Assembly: GCF_002934545.1 (NCBI RefSeq)
Contig: NZ_PTJA01000021.1
Location: forward strand, 1-56,582
Reading direction: 5' to 3'
DNA from: Lacrimispora xylanisolvens
GTDB taxonomy: Bacteria > Bacillota > Clostridia > Lachnospirales > Lachnospiraceae
DNA length: 56,582 nt
In this document: positions 31,784 to 40,837 of the stretch, in pieces
Layout of the letters: every line of letters starts with the position of its first letter
How positions within the stretch are numbered: position 1 is the first letter of the stretch
Notes under the pieces: model-generated
Told to the model about the DNA's origin: nothing
The model's database searches: none
The model's input: only the letters and a program-made list of their open reading frames with translations
Made by a program: the position numbers and the translations under genes

Positions 31784-33769
31784 ATGGAATTTCAGTTGCA
31801 TTCAGAGTTTGCCCCGACCGGAGATCAGCCCCAGGCCATAGAACAGCTTGTAAAAGGATTTAAGGAAGGCAATCAGTTTCAGACCTTACTGGGAGTTACC
31901 GGCTCTGGAAAGACCTTTACCATGGCCAATGTTATACAGGAAATACAAAAGCCTACATTAATTATTGCTCATAACAAAACTCTTGCTGCACAGCTTTACG
32001 GGGAATTCAAGGAATTCTTTCCGGAGAATGCAGTGGAGTATTTTGTTTCCTATTACGATTATTATCAGCCCGAAGCATACGTACCATCTACCGATACTTA
32101 CATTGAAAAGGATTCCTCCATCAATGATGAGATCGATAAACTGCGCCATTCTGCCACTGCGGCATTATCGGAGCGCAAAGATGTGATTATCGTTGCTTCG
32201 GTTTCCTGCATTTACGGACTGGGAAGTCCCATCGATTATCAGGAGATGGTGATTTCCTTACGGCCTGGAATGATCAAGGACCGGGATGAAGTAATTCATA
32301 AACTGATTGATATTCAGTATGACCGGAATGATATGGATTTCAGGCGCGGTACGTTCCGGGTACGGGGGGATGTGGTGGAGATTTTCCCATCCTATTCCGG
32401 CAGTGAAGCTTACCGGGTGGAATTCTTTGGAGATGAGGTAGACCGGATTACGGAAATTGATACACTGACAGGTGAAATCCGGGCAGAGCTGGGTCATATT
32501 GCAGTATTTCCTGCTTCTCATTATGTTGTTTCCAAGGATAAGATGGAGCACGCCGCTTCCACAATTCTGGCTGAATTAAAAGAGCAGGTGGAGTATTTTA
32601 AAAGTGAAGACAAACTTTTAGAGGCCCAGAGAATCTCTGAACGGACCAATTTTGATGTGGAGATGATGAAAGAGACCGGCTTCTGTTCCGGAATTGAGAA
32701 TTATTCCAGACATTTAACAGGAGGGAAACCGGGAGAACCACCCTATACTTTAATTGATTATTTTCCCGATGATTTTCTGATCATAGTGGACGAGTCCCAC
32801 ATTACTCTTCCTCAGGTAAGAGGAATGTATGCAGGAGACCGCTCCCGAAAAACCACTCTTGTAAACTTTGGATTCCGTCTTCCCTCAGCCCTGGATAACC
32901 GGCCTTTGAATTTTGAAGAGTTTGAAGCCAAGATCAATCAGATGATGTTTGTTTCGGCTACGCCATCTGTTTATGAATCCCAGCATGAGCTTTTACGGGT
33001 AGAACAGATCATACGTCCAACCGGACTGCTGGATCCGGAGATTGACGTCCGACCGGTGGAAGGCCAGATTGATGATTTGATCTCTGAGGTCAATAAAGAG
33101 GTGGAGAAGAAGAATAAGATATTAATCACCACTCTGACCAAACGTATGGCAGAAGACCTGACGGATTACATGAGAGAGGTAGGCATCCGGGTCAAATATC
33201 TCCATTCCGATATTGATACGCTGGAACGTTCGGAGATCATCCGTGATATGCGACTTGATGTGTTCGATGTTTTGGTAGGAATCAATCTTTTGAGAGAAGG
33301 ATTGGACATTCCGGAGATCACACTGGTAGCCATACTGGATGCGGATAAGGAAGGCTTCCTGCGTTCTGAGACTTCTCTTATTCAGACCATAGGAAGAGCA
33401 GCCAGAAACTCGGAAGGCCACGTTATCATGTATGCAGATAATATGACGGATTCCATGAGAGTTGCAATTGAAGAGACAAACCGGAGAAGAGCAATTCAGG
33501 AACGGTATAATGAAGAACATGGAATCACACCCACTACCATTAAAAAGGCGGTTCGCGACTTAATAGCCATATCAAAAGCGGCAGCAGCTGACGATAAGGA
33601 ATTTAAAAAAGATCCAGAATCCATGGATGCAACGGAACTGGAAAAGCTATCAAAGGAACTGACAAAAAAGATGCATCAGGCAGCAGCAGAACTGAATTTC
33701 GAAGAGGCTGCAAAGCTGCGTGACCGAATGGTACAGGTGAAAAAGATGCTTCAGGATATCAGTCAGTAA
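31784..33769 (+). CDS. uvrB: Excinuclease ABC subunit B
   Basis: A 661-residue UvrB, the damage-verification helicase-like subunit of nucleotide excision repair. Walker A is GVTGSGKT (37-44), the beta-hairpin region contains [12 protein letters not shown], the DEAD-like box is VDESH, motif VI is QTIGRAARN, and the UvrC-binding UVR domain is at the C-terminus ([23 protein letters not shown] split over residues ~620-645). Full length. AAGGAGG lies before the ATG. uvrA is not in the window. Confidence 0.97.
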   Translation: MEFQLHSEFAPTGDQPQAIEQLVKGFKEGNQFQTLLGVTGSGKTFTMANVIQEIQKPTLIIAHNKTLAAQLYGEFKEFFPENAVEYFVSYYDYYQPEAYVPSTDTYIEKDSSINDEIDKLRHSATAALSERKDVIIVASVSCIYGLGSPIDYQEMVISLRPGMIKDRDEVIHKLIDIQYDRNDMDFRRGTFRVRGDVVEIFPSYSGSEAYRVEFFGDEVDRITEIDTLTGEIRAELGHIAVFPASHYVVSKDKMEHAASTILAELKEQVEYFKSEDKLLEAQRISERTNFDVEMMKETGFCSGIENYSRHLTGGKPGEPPYTLIDYFPDDFLIIVDESHITLPQVRGMYAGDRSRKTTLVNFGFRLPSALDNRPLNFEEFEAKINQMMFVSATPSVYESQHELLRVEQIIRPTGLLDPEIDVRPVEGQIDDLISEVNKEVEKKNKILITTLTKRMAEDLTDYMREVGIRVKYLHSDIDTLERSEIIRDMRLDVFDVLVGINLLREGLDIPEITLVAILDADKEGFLRSETSLIQTIGRAARNSEGHVIMYADNMTDSMRVAIEETNRRRAIQERYNEEHGITPTTIKKAVRDLIAISKAAAADDKEFKKDPESMDATELEKLSKELTKKMHQAAAELNFEEAAKLRDRMVQVKKMLQDISQ

Positions 33770-33797
33770 AAAATATCTTTCAGGTATTAGGATAGTA

Positions 33798-33826
33798 TTG
33801 ACAATGATTCTCAATAAGTGTAAAAT
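33798..33826 (+). promoter_or_regulatory. feoAB promoter with overlapping Fur box
   Basis: TTGACA (33798-33803), a 17-nt spacer and TAAAAT (33821-33826). TGACAATGATTCTCA (33799-33813) is a 7-1-7 inverted repeat matching the Fur consensus TGATAATNATTATCA at 13 of 15 positions. It covers the -35 and spacer, so iron-loaded Fur would block polymerase. Confidence 0.88.
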
Positions 33827-33832
33827 CTCTAT

Positions 33833-33888
33833 GGATGCAATCCAGGGAAAGAACCCTGGTGCGCCGGTTTTTGGAACTGGCTGCATTC
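33833..33888 (+). ncRNA. Folded leader of feoAB mRNA (three-way junction)
   Basis: Starting at the predicted transcription start, the leader folds into three stems: P1 33833-33839 with 33882-33888 (GGATGCA/TGCATTC), P2 33842-33847 with 33854-33859 (CCAGGG/CCCTGG, loop AAAGAA) and P3 33863-33869 with 33875-33881 (GCCGGTT/AACTGGC). P3 and P1 are contiguous. The ribosome site AGAGGAG begins right after P1. I do not recognise it as a known riboswitch class; it may be a sensor or a stabilising structure. Confidence 0.55.
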
Positions 33889-33901
33889 AGAGGAGATTAT
33901 T

Positions 33902-34135
33902 ATGAAGCTTCATGAAGGAGATATCGGAAAGACCTACATTGTATACAGTGTTATGGTGAAAGATGCCATTACAAGAAGGCTGGAAGCATTAGGCGTCAAC
34001 GAGATGACGCCAGTTACCTTATTAAACAAAAAAGGAAGCGGCACCGTGATTATAAAGGTCAGAGGGACTCGTCTGGCTCTGGGCAGGAAGATCTCAGAGG
34101 GAATTGAGATAAAGGAGGAGACCAGCCATGAGTGA
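33902..34135 (+). CDS. feoA: FeoA family protein
   Basis: A 77-residue SH3-like cytoplasmic protein of the ferrous-iron uptake system, thought to assist or regulate FeoB. It shows the family pattern GDIGKTYIVYSV..RRLEALGV and a closing RGTRLALGRKISEGIEI. AGAGGAG lies just before the ATG. It overlaps feoB by eight bases, so the two are translationally coupled. Control by the Fur-boxed promoter upstream implies expression when iron is scarce. Confidence 0.92.
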   Translation: MKLHEGDIGKTYIVYSVMVKDAITRRLEALGVNEMTPVTLLNKKGSGTVIIKVRGTRLALGRKISEGIEIKEETSHE

Positions 34136-36125
34136 TGACAACAGAACTATCCGTGTTGCATTCGTTGGTAATCCCAACTGCGGGAAGACAACTCTGTTTA
34201 ATGCTTTTACCGGTGCAAGGCTGAAAGTGGCAAACTGGCCGGGTGTTACGGTGGAGCGTGTGGAAGGGGAAACCATTTATAAAGGCCAGACCATACGGGT
34301 AATTGATACACCTGGAATTTACAGCCTGACCAGCTACACCATAGAAGAGATTGTTACAAGAAAGTGTCTGGAAGATGAATCTGTTGATGTGATTATTAAC
34401 GTTGTGGATGCTTCCTCTCTGGAGCGGAATTTATATCTGACACTTCAGCTTCTGGAACTGAAAAAGCCAGTGATTCTGGCTCTAAATATGATGGATATTG
34501 TAGAAGACAGGGGGATGGAGATTGATCTTCACCGCCTTCCTGAGATGCTTGGGAATATCCCTGTAGTACCGGTTTCAGCCAGAAAGCGGACCGGACTTGA
34601 TGTTCTTATGCATGCAGTGGTTCATCATTACGAGGAAGGACCCCAGGGAGTGGTGGTTACGTACACACCACGAATTGAAAACAAGATATCCAAAGTGGAG
34701 ACAGTACTGAAAGCCCATTATGGGAAGCTTAAAAATCTTCGGTGGCATGCCATTAAGTTTTTGGAATATGATGAAGAGGTGGCAAATGACCATCCCGTTG
34801 ATTTAAGCAATATAATTGATCATAATTATGAAAAACAGATTATAAATGAGAAATATGACTATATAGAAGGAGTGATTCACGAATGCCTGGTTAACAAAGA
34901 GCAGAAGGCGGCAATGACAGATAAAATTGACGATTATCTGACCCATCCCTTCTGGGGAGTTCCTTTGTTTCTTGGTATTATGGCCCTTGTGTTTTTCCTG
35001 ACATTCACTGTGGGGGATTTTCTGAAGGGTTATTTTGAGATCGCACTGGATCATCTGTCGTCGTTTATGTATCAGATGATGACGGGGATTCATGCAGCGG
35101 ACTGGATCACTTCCCTGGTAGTGGATGGAATCGTTGCAGGTGTAGGAGGAATCCTTACTTTTTTACCGAATATTTTTATTCTGTTTCTTGCCCTGGCTTT
35201 TTTGGAAGACAGTGGTTATATGGCGAGAGTTGCTTATGTAATGAATGAAATAATGGGAAGGGTGGGACTTTCCGGCAAGGCGTTTCTTCCCATGCTTTTA
35301 GGGTTTGGCTGTACGGTGCCGGCTGTAATGGCAGCGAGAGCGCTGCCCAGTGAAAGGGACAGGAGAAGGACAATACTCATCACACCGTTTATGTCCTGTT
35401 CTGCCAGACTGCCTATTTATGTATTGTTTTCAGAGATGTTTTTTCCGAACCATGCGTTGATTGCGGCTTATTCTTTATACGTGATCGGACTTATGGTTGC
35501 GATTTTGATTGCCCATGTGACTCATAAGATGATAAAATCTCAGGAAGAGGATACACTTTTAATTGAGCTGCCGGAATATAAGACGCCCAATGCAAGAACG
35601 GTTGCAATTTATGTGTGGGATAAAGTGAAAGATTATCTTGGAAAAGCAGGTACTACCATATTTCTGGCTTCTATCGTACTGTGGTTTGTACTCAATACAG
35701 GGCTTCATGGGGTCGTTACCGATGTATCACAAAGCTTTGCAGCCATGATTGGCAGGGTTTTAATTCCTGTTCTTTCTCCTGCGGGACTGGGAGACTGGAG
35801 AATTGCGGTAGCGCTTATTTCCGGGCTTTCTGCTAAGGAAGTTGTGGTTTCCAGTTTTTCCGTATTATTTGGAATCAGTAATATTAATTCGGCAGCTGGA
35901 ATGGTTGAATTATCCGGATTGCTGGGTAATGTGGGATTTGGCGGAGTGAACGCATATGCGCTGATGATCTTCTGCCTTCTTTATTCCCCCTGTATTGCTG
36001 CGGTTGCCACCATAAAGAAAGAAACCGGATCGCTGAGATGGACACTTGGTATGGTTCTGTTTCAGCTGGCAGTTGCCTGGTTCTTTGCTGTAATGGTGTA
36101 TCAGATTGGAAGTTTGATTTTTTAA
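34128..36125 (+). CDS. feoB: Ferrous iron transport protein B
   Basis: A 665-residue FeoB. The N-terminal G domain shows G1 GNPNCGKTT (14-22), G3 DTPGIYSL and G4 NMMD, followed by the helical GDI-like domain and a membrane region with two Gate segments (the first near LLGFGCTVPAVMAARAL, the second near ISGLSAKEVVVSS) around the core. It imports Fe2+ across the cytoplasmic membrane. Length and order are typical, with no truncation. The stop is 19 nt before the ThrE-like pair, which may be read from the same transcript. Confidence 0.95.
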   Translation: MSDDNRTIRVAFVGNPNCGKTTLFNAFTGARLKVANWPGVTVERVEGETIYKGQTIRVIDTPGIYSLTSYTIEEIVTRKCLEDESVDVIINVVDASSLERNLYLTLQLLELKKPVILALNMMDIVEDRGMEIDLHRLPEMLGNIPVVPVSARKRTGLDVLMHAVVHHYEEGPQGVVVTYTPRIENKISKVETVLKAHYGKLKNLRWHAIKFLEYDEEVANDHPVDLSNIIDHNYEKQIINEKYDYIEGVIHECLVNKEQKAAMTDKIDDYLTHPFWGVPLFLGIMALVFFLTFTVGDFLKGYFEIALDHLSSFMYQMMTGIHAADWITSLVVDGIVAGVGGILTFLPNIFILFLALAFLEDSGYMARVAYVMNEIMGRVGLSGKAFLPMLLGFGCTVPAVMAARALPSERDRRRTILITPFMSCSARLPIYVLFSEMFFPNHALIAAYSLYVIGLMVAILIAHVTHKMIKSQEEDTLLIELPEYKTPNARTVAIYVWDKVKDYLGKAGTTIFLASIVLWFVLNTGLHGVVTDVSQSFAAMIGRVLIPVLSPAGLGDWRIAVALISGLSAKEVVVSSFSVLFGISNINSAAGMVELSGLLGNVGFGGVNAYALMIFCLLYSPCIAAVATIKKETGSLRWTLGMVLFQLAVAWFFAVMVYQIGSLIF

Positions 36126-36144
36126 TTGGATAGAGGATAAGCTG

Positions 36145-36924
36145 ATGAATGATAAACTGCTTGTGGAAACTGCTGTTCTGGCAGGTGAGATTATGTTGAT
36201 AAGTGGTGCGGAGATCTTTCGTGTGGAAGATACCATTGACCATATTTTAAGAAAAGCAGGCCGGAATACGGCAGAAGCCATCGTATTTTCCACAGGCATT
36301 TTTGCATCCTTAAACGATCCGTCCATAGAGGCGATTACAGTAGCAAGAAGGGTGACGGTCAGAAATACCAATTTAAACCGGGTTTATCTGGTGAATGATG
36401 TGTCAAGAAAGCTTTGTGCAGACCTTATGACGGTGGAAGAGGCATTTGAGCGGCTGAAGGAGATACGAAAGACAGTTCAGTTTCATAAAAGGCTTAAGGA
36501 TATGGGCTTTGTGGGAGTGGCGGTATTTTTTACCCTGCTTCTTGGGGGTAACGCAAGAGACTGTGTGGCGGCAGCTGTGACCGGAGCTGTGTTGGCGGTT
36601 GCCATGGAGATTTCCCAAAAGATCCGTTTAAATGATTTTTGTGCCAATGCATTTTGTGCCTTCTTAATTGCTTTGACCACTCTTTTACTGGAACGATGGG
36701 CACTATCTGGAATTAAAAGTGATATTATTATAATCGGTGCCATCATGCCATTAGTGCCGGGAGTAATCTTTACCACAGCGATCCGTGATACGTTAAATGG
36801 GGATTATGCATCAGGTACGGCAAGAATTGTGGAGGCTGTGGTGATTGCCCTTGCAGTAGCGGCAGGAGTGGGTGCTGGCATGGGCCTGTATCAGTGGATG
36901 ACCGGGGGGTATATTATATGGTAA
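36145..36924 (+). CDS. Threonine/serine exporter family protein, N-terminal half (ThrE type)
   Basis: A 259-residue protein matching the DUF1212 half of ThrE. A soluble N-terminal part (EIMLISGAEIFRVEDTIDHIL, ending in the ATGIF-like VFSTGIFASL) is followed by about five membrane helices. In many Firmicutes ThrE is split in two genes, as here, and the pair is assumed to form one exporter of threonine and serine or related small molecules. It overlaps the C-terminal half by seven bases. Confidence 0.85.
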   Translation: MNDKLLVETAVLAGEIMLISGAEIFRVEDTIDHILRKAGRNTAEAIVFSTGIFASLNDPSIEAITVARRVTVRNTNLNRVYLVNDVSRKLCADLMTVEEAFERLKEIRKTVQFHKRLKDMGFVGVAVFFTLLLGGNARDCVAAAVTGAVLAVAMEISQKIRLNDFCANAFCAFLIALTTLLLERWALSGIKSDIIIIGAIMPLVPGVIFTTAIRDTLNGDYASGTARIVEAVVIALAVAAGVGAGMGLYQWMTGGYIIW

Positions 36925-37337
36925 TTCAGACAGTTGGAGCATTTCTTGCAGTGATCAGCTTTGCTCTGATACTGGAGCTTCCGAAAAAGTATCTGATTCT
37001 TTCAGGAACAATCGGTGCAGTCGGCTGGCTGGTATACCTTCTCGTACAAGCCGCAGCCGGGTCGGTCATAGCTGCGGCTTTTTTATCCACTCTTTTGGTA
37101 GCGCTGTTCAGTCATATCTCTGCAAGAGTATGTAAAGCACCTGTTACAGTGTTTTTGGTGGCAGGAATCCTGCCTTCCGTGCCTGGTGCTTCTATATACC
37201 GAAGCGTGTCCTATGTGATCAGCAATGATCCGGTGCTTTCCAGCCATTATCTGGTGGAGACACTTCAGGTTTCCGGTGCCATTGCCATGGCAATTTTTAT
37301 TATGGATTCATTGTTCCGATTGGGAAAGAAGAAGTAA
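36918..37337 (+). CDS. Threonine/serine exporter family protein, C-terminal half (ThrE type)
   Basis: About 139 residues with four to five membrane helices, matching the DUF3815/ThrE_2 family. The internal PSVPGASIYRSV motif resembles the PLVPG segment of the partner. The ATG at 36918 lies inside the end of the partner gene with a run of six G nine bases upstream. The gene's 3' end overlaps the convergent DUF5688 gene by 38 bp. Confidence 0.85.
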   Translation: MVIQTVGAFLAVISFALILELPKKYLILSGTIGAVGWLVYLLVQAAAGSVIAAAFLSTLLVALFSHISARVCKAPVTVFLVAGILPSVPGASIYRSVSYVISNDPVLSSHYLVETLQVSGAIAMAIFIMDSLFRLGKKK

Positions 37338-38265
37338 AAGCAACAGACAGGTGGTTCTTTGATCTGGAATAGTAATAGATATGGTTGGAGAGGCGGTCTT
37401 CCTGAGGAACCTCCTCCTGATTGATGGAAAATACGGTTTCCGCCAGCTCTTCATAGGAAATATGATTGCTGTGGGGGATTAGCAGGACTTCGTGAATGCT
37501 GGAAGGCAGAATGATTAAATCGCCTTCCATGCTATCTGCGAAGTCTTTTAATATGTCTTCATAGAACATACAGGAAGCACCGTGGACACCGTAAGGATTG
37601 GTGAGGACATACATGGGAGGGGACAGGGGAGAGGGGTCAAATAAACCGGACCAGTCTTCCTCTTTTATTTCCGTGTCTGAAGATTTTCTTGCTATTTCTT
37701 TTATTACCTCCATAAGAGAACTGATCTGTGCAGGAAATAAGTCCGGAGTATTTAATTTAGCATACTGATATAAATCTTCGGTGGATAAGTTCCATAGTTT
37801 TTGATGGGAATTGTGGATAATAGCTGTGAGAAGCTGGTCATCTTTCTTGTTTAAAGACAGACAGAAGATCAGTGATAAATCCAGATCTGGTAATGATATG
37901 TGGGGGAGATCGGTTAGAAGGGTACGGTTGGCCGGTTCATTGATCAGGCGGAAGATGATACGGTCTGTTAAAGGGCTTTCTGAGTGTAGTTCTTCTATAA
38001 AATTATCATCTGGCAAATGCTGTGTCTGATATAATTCCATAATCTCATCTACAACCTGGGGAAATGATTTTCCATTTTTATAAGTATCATAAAAGGTCTT
38101 AAGATAAATAGCCGGAGCTGTGTGTTCCTGTGGCCTGCTGATGCAGATACCGTCAAGGGTCAGTCCGTTATTTTTCGTAATGCTTTGAAGCGTCAGGCTG
38201 TAACCAGAGCCAAAACGTTCTTCCAGTGATTCCTTTACTGCTTTTTGAAATTGATTGTATACCAT
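37300..38265 (-). CDS. DUF5688 family protein
   Basis: A 321-residue soluble protein recognisable as the Lachnospiraceae-typical DUF5688 family. It starts MVYNQFQKAVKESLEERFG and contains the conserved YVLTNPYGVHGASCMFYEDILK near residue 220, split around a YGVHGA core. No catalytic motif or signal peptide is evident, and its function is unknown. AAGGAGGTAT gives an excellent ribosome site. It is transcribed alone toward the ThrE pair, with overlapping 3' ends and no terminator visible between them. Confidence 0.75.
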   Translation of the reverse strand: MVYNQFQKAVKESLEERFGSGYSLTLQSITKNNGLTLDGICISRPQEHTAPAIYLKTFYDTYKNGKSFPQVVDEIMELYQTQHLPDDNFIEELHSESPLTDRIIFRLINEPANRTLLTDLPHISLPDLDLSLIFCLSLNKKDDQLLTAIIHNSHQKLWNLSTEDLYQYAKLNTPDLFPAQISSLMEVIKEIARKSSDTEIKEEDWSGLFDPSPLSPPMYVLTNPYGVHGASCMFYEDILKDFADSMEGDLIILPSSIHEVLLIPHSNHISYEELAETVFSINQEEVPQEDRLSNHIYYYSRSKNHLSVAFTSSFPIGTMNP

Positions 38266-38440
38266 ATTGTATACCTCCTTAGATTTGATCTATGTAAATC
38301 GCATGATGCGAGATACAGCACAGTAGTTGAAAAATGGGATTCGATATGATTAACAGATATGCAGATAGATAAGCAATAAAATCAAGTCCATTATACATTA
38401 GTTGATAAAAAATGACAACATGTTTAGACATATTTGGAAT

Positions 38441-38479
38441 TTTGTCGAAAAATCATTCAACTTAAAAAGATTGTATAAT
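38441..38479 (+). promoter_or_regulatory. Possible Spo0A box and promoter of the MMPL operon
   Basis: TTTGTCGAAAAA at 38441-38452 contains the core TGTCGAA of a Spo0A (0A) box. TATAAT lies at 38474-38479 with no good -35, a layout seen in Spo0A-dependent promoters. A single 7-base core can occur by chance. The remainder of the 265-nt gap holds nothing else that I recognise. Confidence 0.4.
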
Positions 38480-38539
38480 TACAAAATTGGAAATTGGTAT
38501 TATGGTATACACTGAAAAGACGAATAAAGGGTGAGGACA

Positions 38540-40837
38540 GTGAATACAAAAGAAAAAAACAAAAAGCTTCATGATACCAGACCTAAAAAAAGACATTCGG
38601 GCCTTATAGAACTGATCGTTAAGAACGGCAGACGAATTGAAAAACTCTTTGCGCTGGCAGTGATTATATCTGCTTTCTGCGCCTGCTTTGTTCATGTTAA
38701 TTATGATCTGAGTGAATATCTTCCCGACTGGGCACCAGCGAAAAAAGGCCTGAATGTAATGGAAGAAGAATTCGGATATCCAGGCACGGCCAGGGTGATG
38801 GTTGGTCCTGTAACTCTATATGAAGCGAAGGCCTATAAGGACCGGATTGCGGATATAGATGGTGTGGATATGGTGATGTGGGCAGATACCACCACCGATG
38901 TCTATAAAGCGAACATATTTATTAATTATGATGATATCCAGGATTACTATAAAGATAATTATGCTGTTATGGATATCATTTTTAAAGAAGGGGATTCCAG
39001 CAGTCTCACCAAGTCTGCAATCGGCCAGATGCAGAAGATGACAGGTGACAAAGGCTATTTCATGGGATCAGCAGTTCAGAACAAATCGTTAAATGAGACC
39101 CTTACCAGAGAGATCAGTATTGCCATGGCTATGGGAGTGGTAATGATTGCACTGGTATTGTGCGCAACAACAACTTCCTGGTTTGAACCATTTTTGTTTC
39201 TGATGATTATGGGGATTGCAATCATCATTAATATGGGAACCAACCTGATGATTGGTACCATATCATTTATCACGTTCAGTGTGGCTGCTATCTTACAGCT
39301 GGCAGTAGCCATGGATTATTCGGTTTTCCTTCTGGACAGTTTTACAAAGGAGCGGGAAAAAGGAGACGATCCGGTAACGGCAATTACCAATGCGCTTCAC
39401 AAATCCATTCCATCCATTCTCGCAAGTGGCGCAACAACCATTATCGGCTTTCTGGTTTTGATGCTGATGCGCTTTTCCATTGGATACGATTTGGGATTTG
39501 TTCTGGCAAAAGGAATTGTAATCAGCCTCGCTACGGTTTTGTTTTTAATGCCTTCCCTGCTGCTTCGATGGGGAGACAGAATCAAAAAAACAGAGCATCG
39601 TTCTTTTATGCCGTCCTTCCATGGACTTGGAATTCTTGTACATAAAGTGCGCTACGGAGTTTTGACTGCAATCGCACTCCTTGTTATACCGGCTTTTATA
39701 GCCCAGAACATGAATTCATTTACATTCGGAAATGGTGCACTGGGGTCAAGCCCGGGTACCAGAGTATATAATGACGAACAGCAGATTAACAGCCGGTTTG
39801 GAAAGAGTAATTTAATTCTTGCAGTTGTTCCGAACACAAACATGGTGACGGAAAAGAATTTAACAGATACACTGAAGGATCTGGATTATGTAAGATCGGC
39901 AACTTCTCTGGCCGGTACCTTACCAGAAGGAATACCGGAAACGATTATACCAAAGAGCATAACGAGCCTGCTGCATACAAAAGATTACAGCAGAATTATG
40001 ATCTATGTAAAATCTTCGGATGAAAGTGATTTTGCATTCCAGTGTTCGGATGAAATTACAGCTATCGTAAATCAGTATTATCCAGAGGGCGCTTATATAA
40101 CAGGGGTGATTCCATCTACCCAGAATATCAGGTCAATCATTACGGAAGATTATAATTTTGTAAATATTCTTTCCATCCTGGGTGTGGGTCTGGTGGTTAT
40201 GGTTACCTTCCGTTCTCTGATTATTCCTGTTATTGTTTTAATCCCCATTGAAGTTGCTGTATTTATCAATTTTGCAATTCCTTATTTTACAGGTGAGGAC
40301 ATCTTATATCTTGGATATATCATTGTCAGCTGTCTTCAATTGGGAGCAACAGTGGATTACTCCATTCTGATGACCAATAACTATATGGATATAAAGAAAA
40401 AGTATCCGGAAAAGGCAAGGGCTATTAAGCACACCATTTCTAAAAGTGCACTTTCCATCCTGACTTCCGGGACTATTTTAACCATAGTTGGATATGGGCT
40501 TTATTTTATTTCTTCTGTATCTGCGATAGCAGGTCTGGGGCACTTAATCGGACGTGGAGCCTTTATCAGTGTAATTATGGTGCTGTTCCTGCTGCCGGTG
40601 CTTTTAACCCTGGCAGATCCTGTCCTAATGTGGGAGGATGGAAAACGACAAAAGATCATTGCTTCTCATCTGGCCGTAATTGAAAAGAAAAAAGCGTTCA
40701 AAGCGAACAGAATTGAAAAGAAGAAATCTTTGCTGGAAGCGGAACAATCAAAAGCCGGTAATGCAGAAGGTGGACAGAGAACAAAGACAGATGATAAAAA
40801 GCAGGAACAGGAGGAAGTGAAAAACAATGAAAAGTAA
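38540..40837 (+). CDS. MMPL/RND-family transporter
   Basis: About 765 residues with twelve predicted membrane helices in two halves, each with a large extracellular loop after its first helix: the MMPL arrangement used to export lipids or hydrophobic compounds with the proton gradient. Conserved stretches are AVAMDYSVFLLDSF in the first half and GATVDYSILMTNNY in the second, the membrane Asp-Tyr pairs expected to relay protons. The C-terminal ~60 residues are a Lys/Glu/Gln-rich cytoplasmic tail. GTG 38540 is chosen over GTG 38531 because of GGTGAGG just upstream; either is possible. It overlaps the next gene by 11 nt. Confidence 0.85.
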   Translation: MNTKEKNKKLHDTRPKKRHSGLIELIVKNGRRIEKLFALAVIISAFCACFVHVNYDLSEYLPDWAPAKKGLNVMEEEFGYPGTARVMVGPVTLYEAKAYKDRIADIDGVDMVMWADTTTDVYKANIFINYDDIQDYYKDNYAVMDIIFKEGDSSSLTKSAIGQMQKMTGDKGYFMGSAVQNKSLNETLTREISIAMAMGVVMIALVLCATTTSWFEPFLFLMIMGIAIIINMGTNLMIGTISFITFSVAAILQLAVAMDYSVFLLDSFTKEREKGDDPVTAITNALHKSIPSILASGATTIIGFLVLMLMRFSIGYDLGFVLAKGIVISLATVLFLMPSLLLRWGDRIKKTEHRSFMPSFHGLGILVHKVRYGVLTAIALLVIPAFIAQNMNSFTFGNGALGSSPGTRVYNDEQQINSRFGKSNLILAVVPNTNMVTEKNLTDTLKDLDYVRSATSLAGTLPEGIPETIIPKSITSLLHTKDYSRIMIYVKSSDESDFAFQCSDEITAIVNQYYPEGAYITGVIPSTQNIRSIITEDYNFVNILSILGVGLVVMVTFRSLIIPVIVLIPIEVAVFINFAIPYFTGEDILYLGYIIVSCLQLGATVDYSILMTNNYMDIKKKYPEKARAIKHTISKSALSILTSGTILTIVGYGLYFISSVSAIAGLGHLIGRGAFISVIMVLFLLPVLLTLADPVLMWEDGKRQKIIASHLAVIEKKKAFKANRIEKKKSLLEAEQSKAGNAEGGQRTKTDDKKQEQEEVKNNEK

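Noticed and set aside
33833-33888. Identification of the feoA leader as a NiCo/czcD-type metal riboswitch
   Set aside because: That motif is, as I recall, a four-way junction of about 90 nt; only three stems in 56 nt are present here, so I left the class open.
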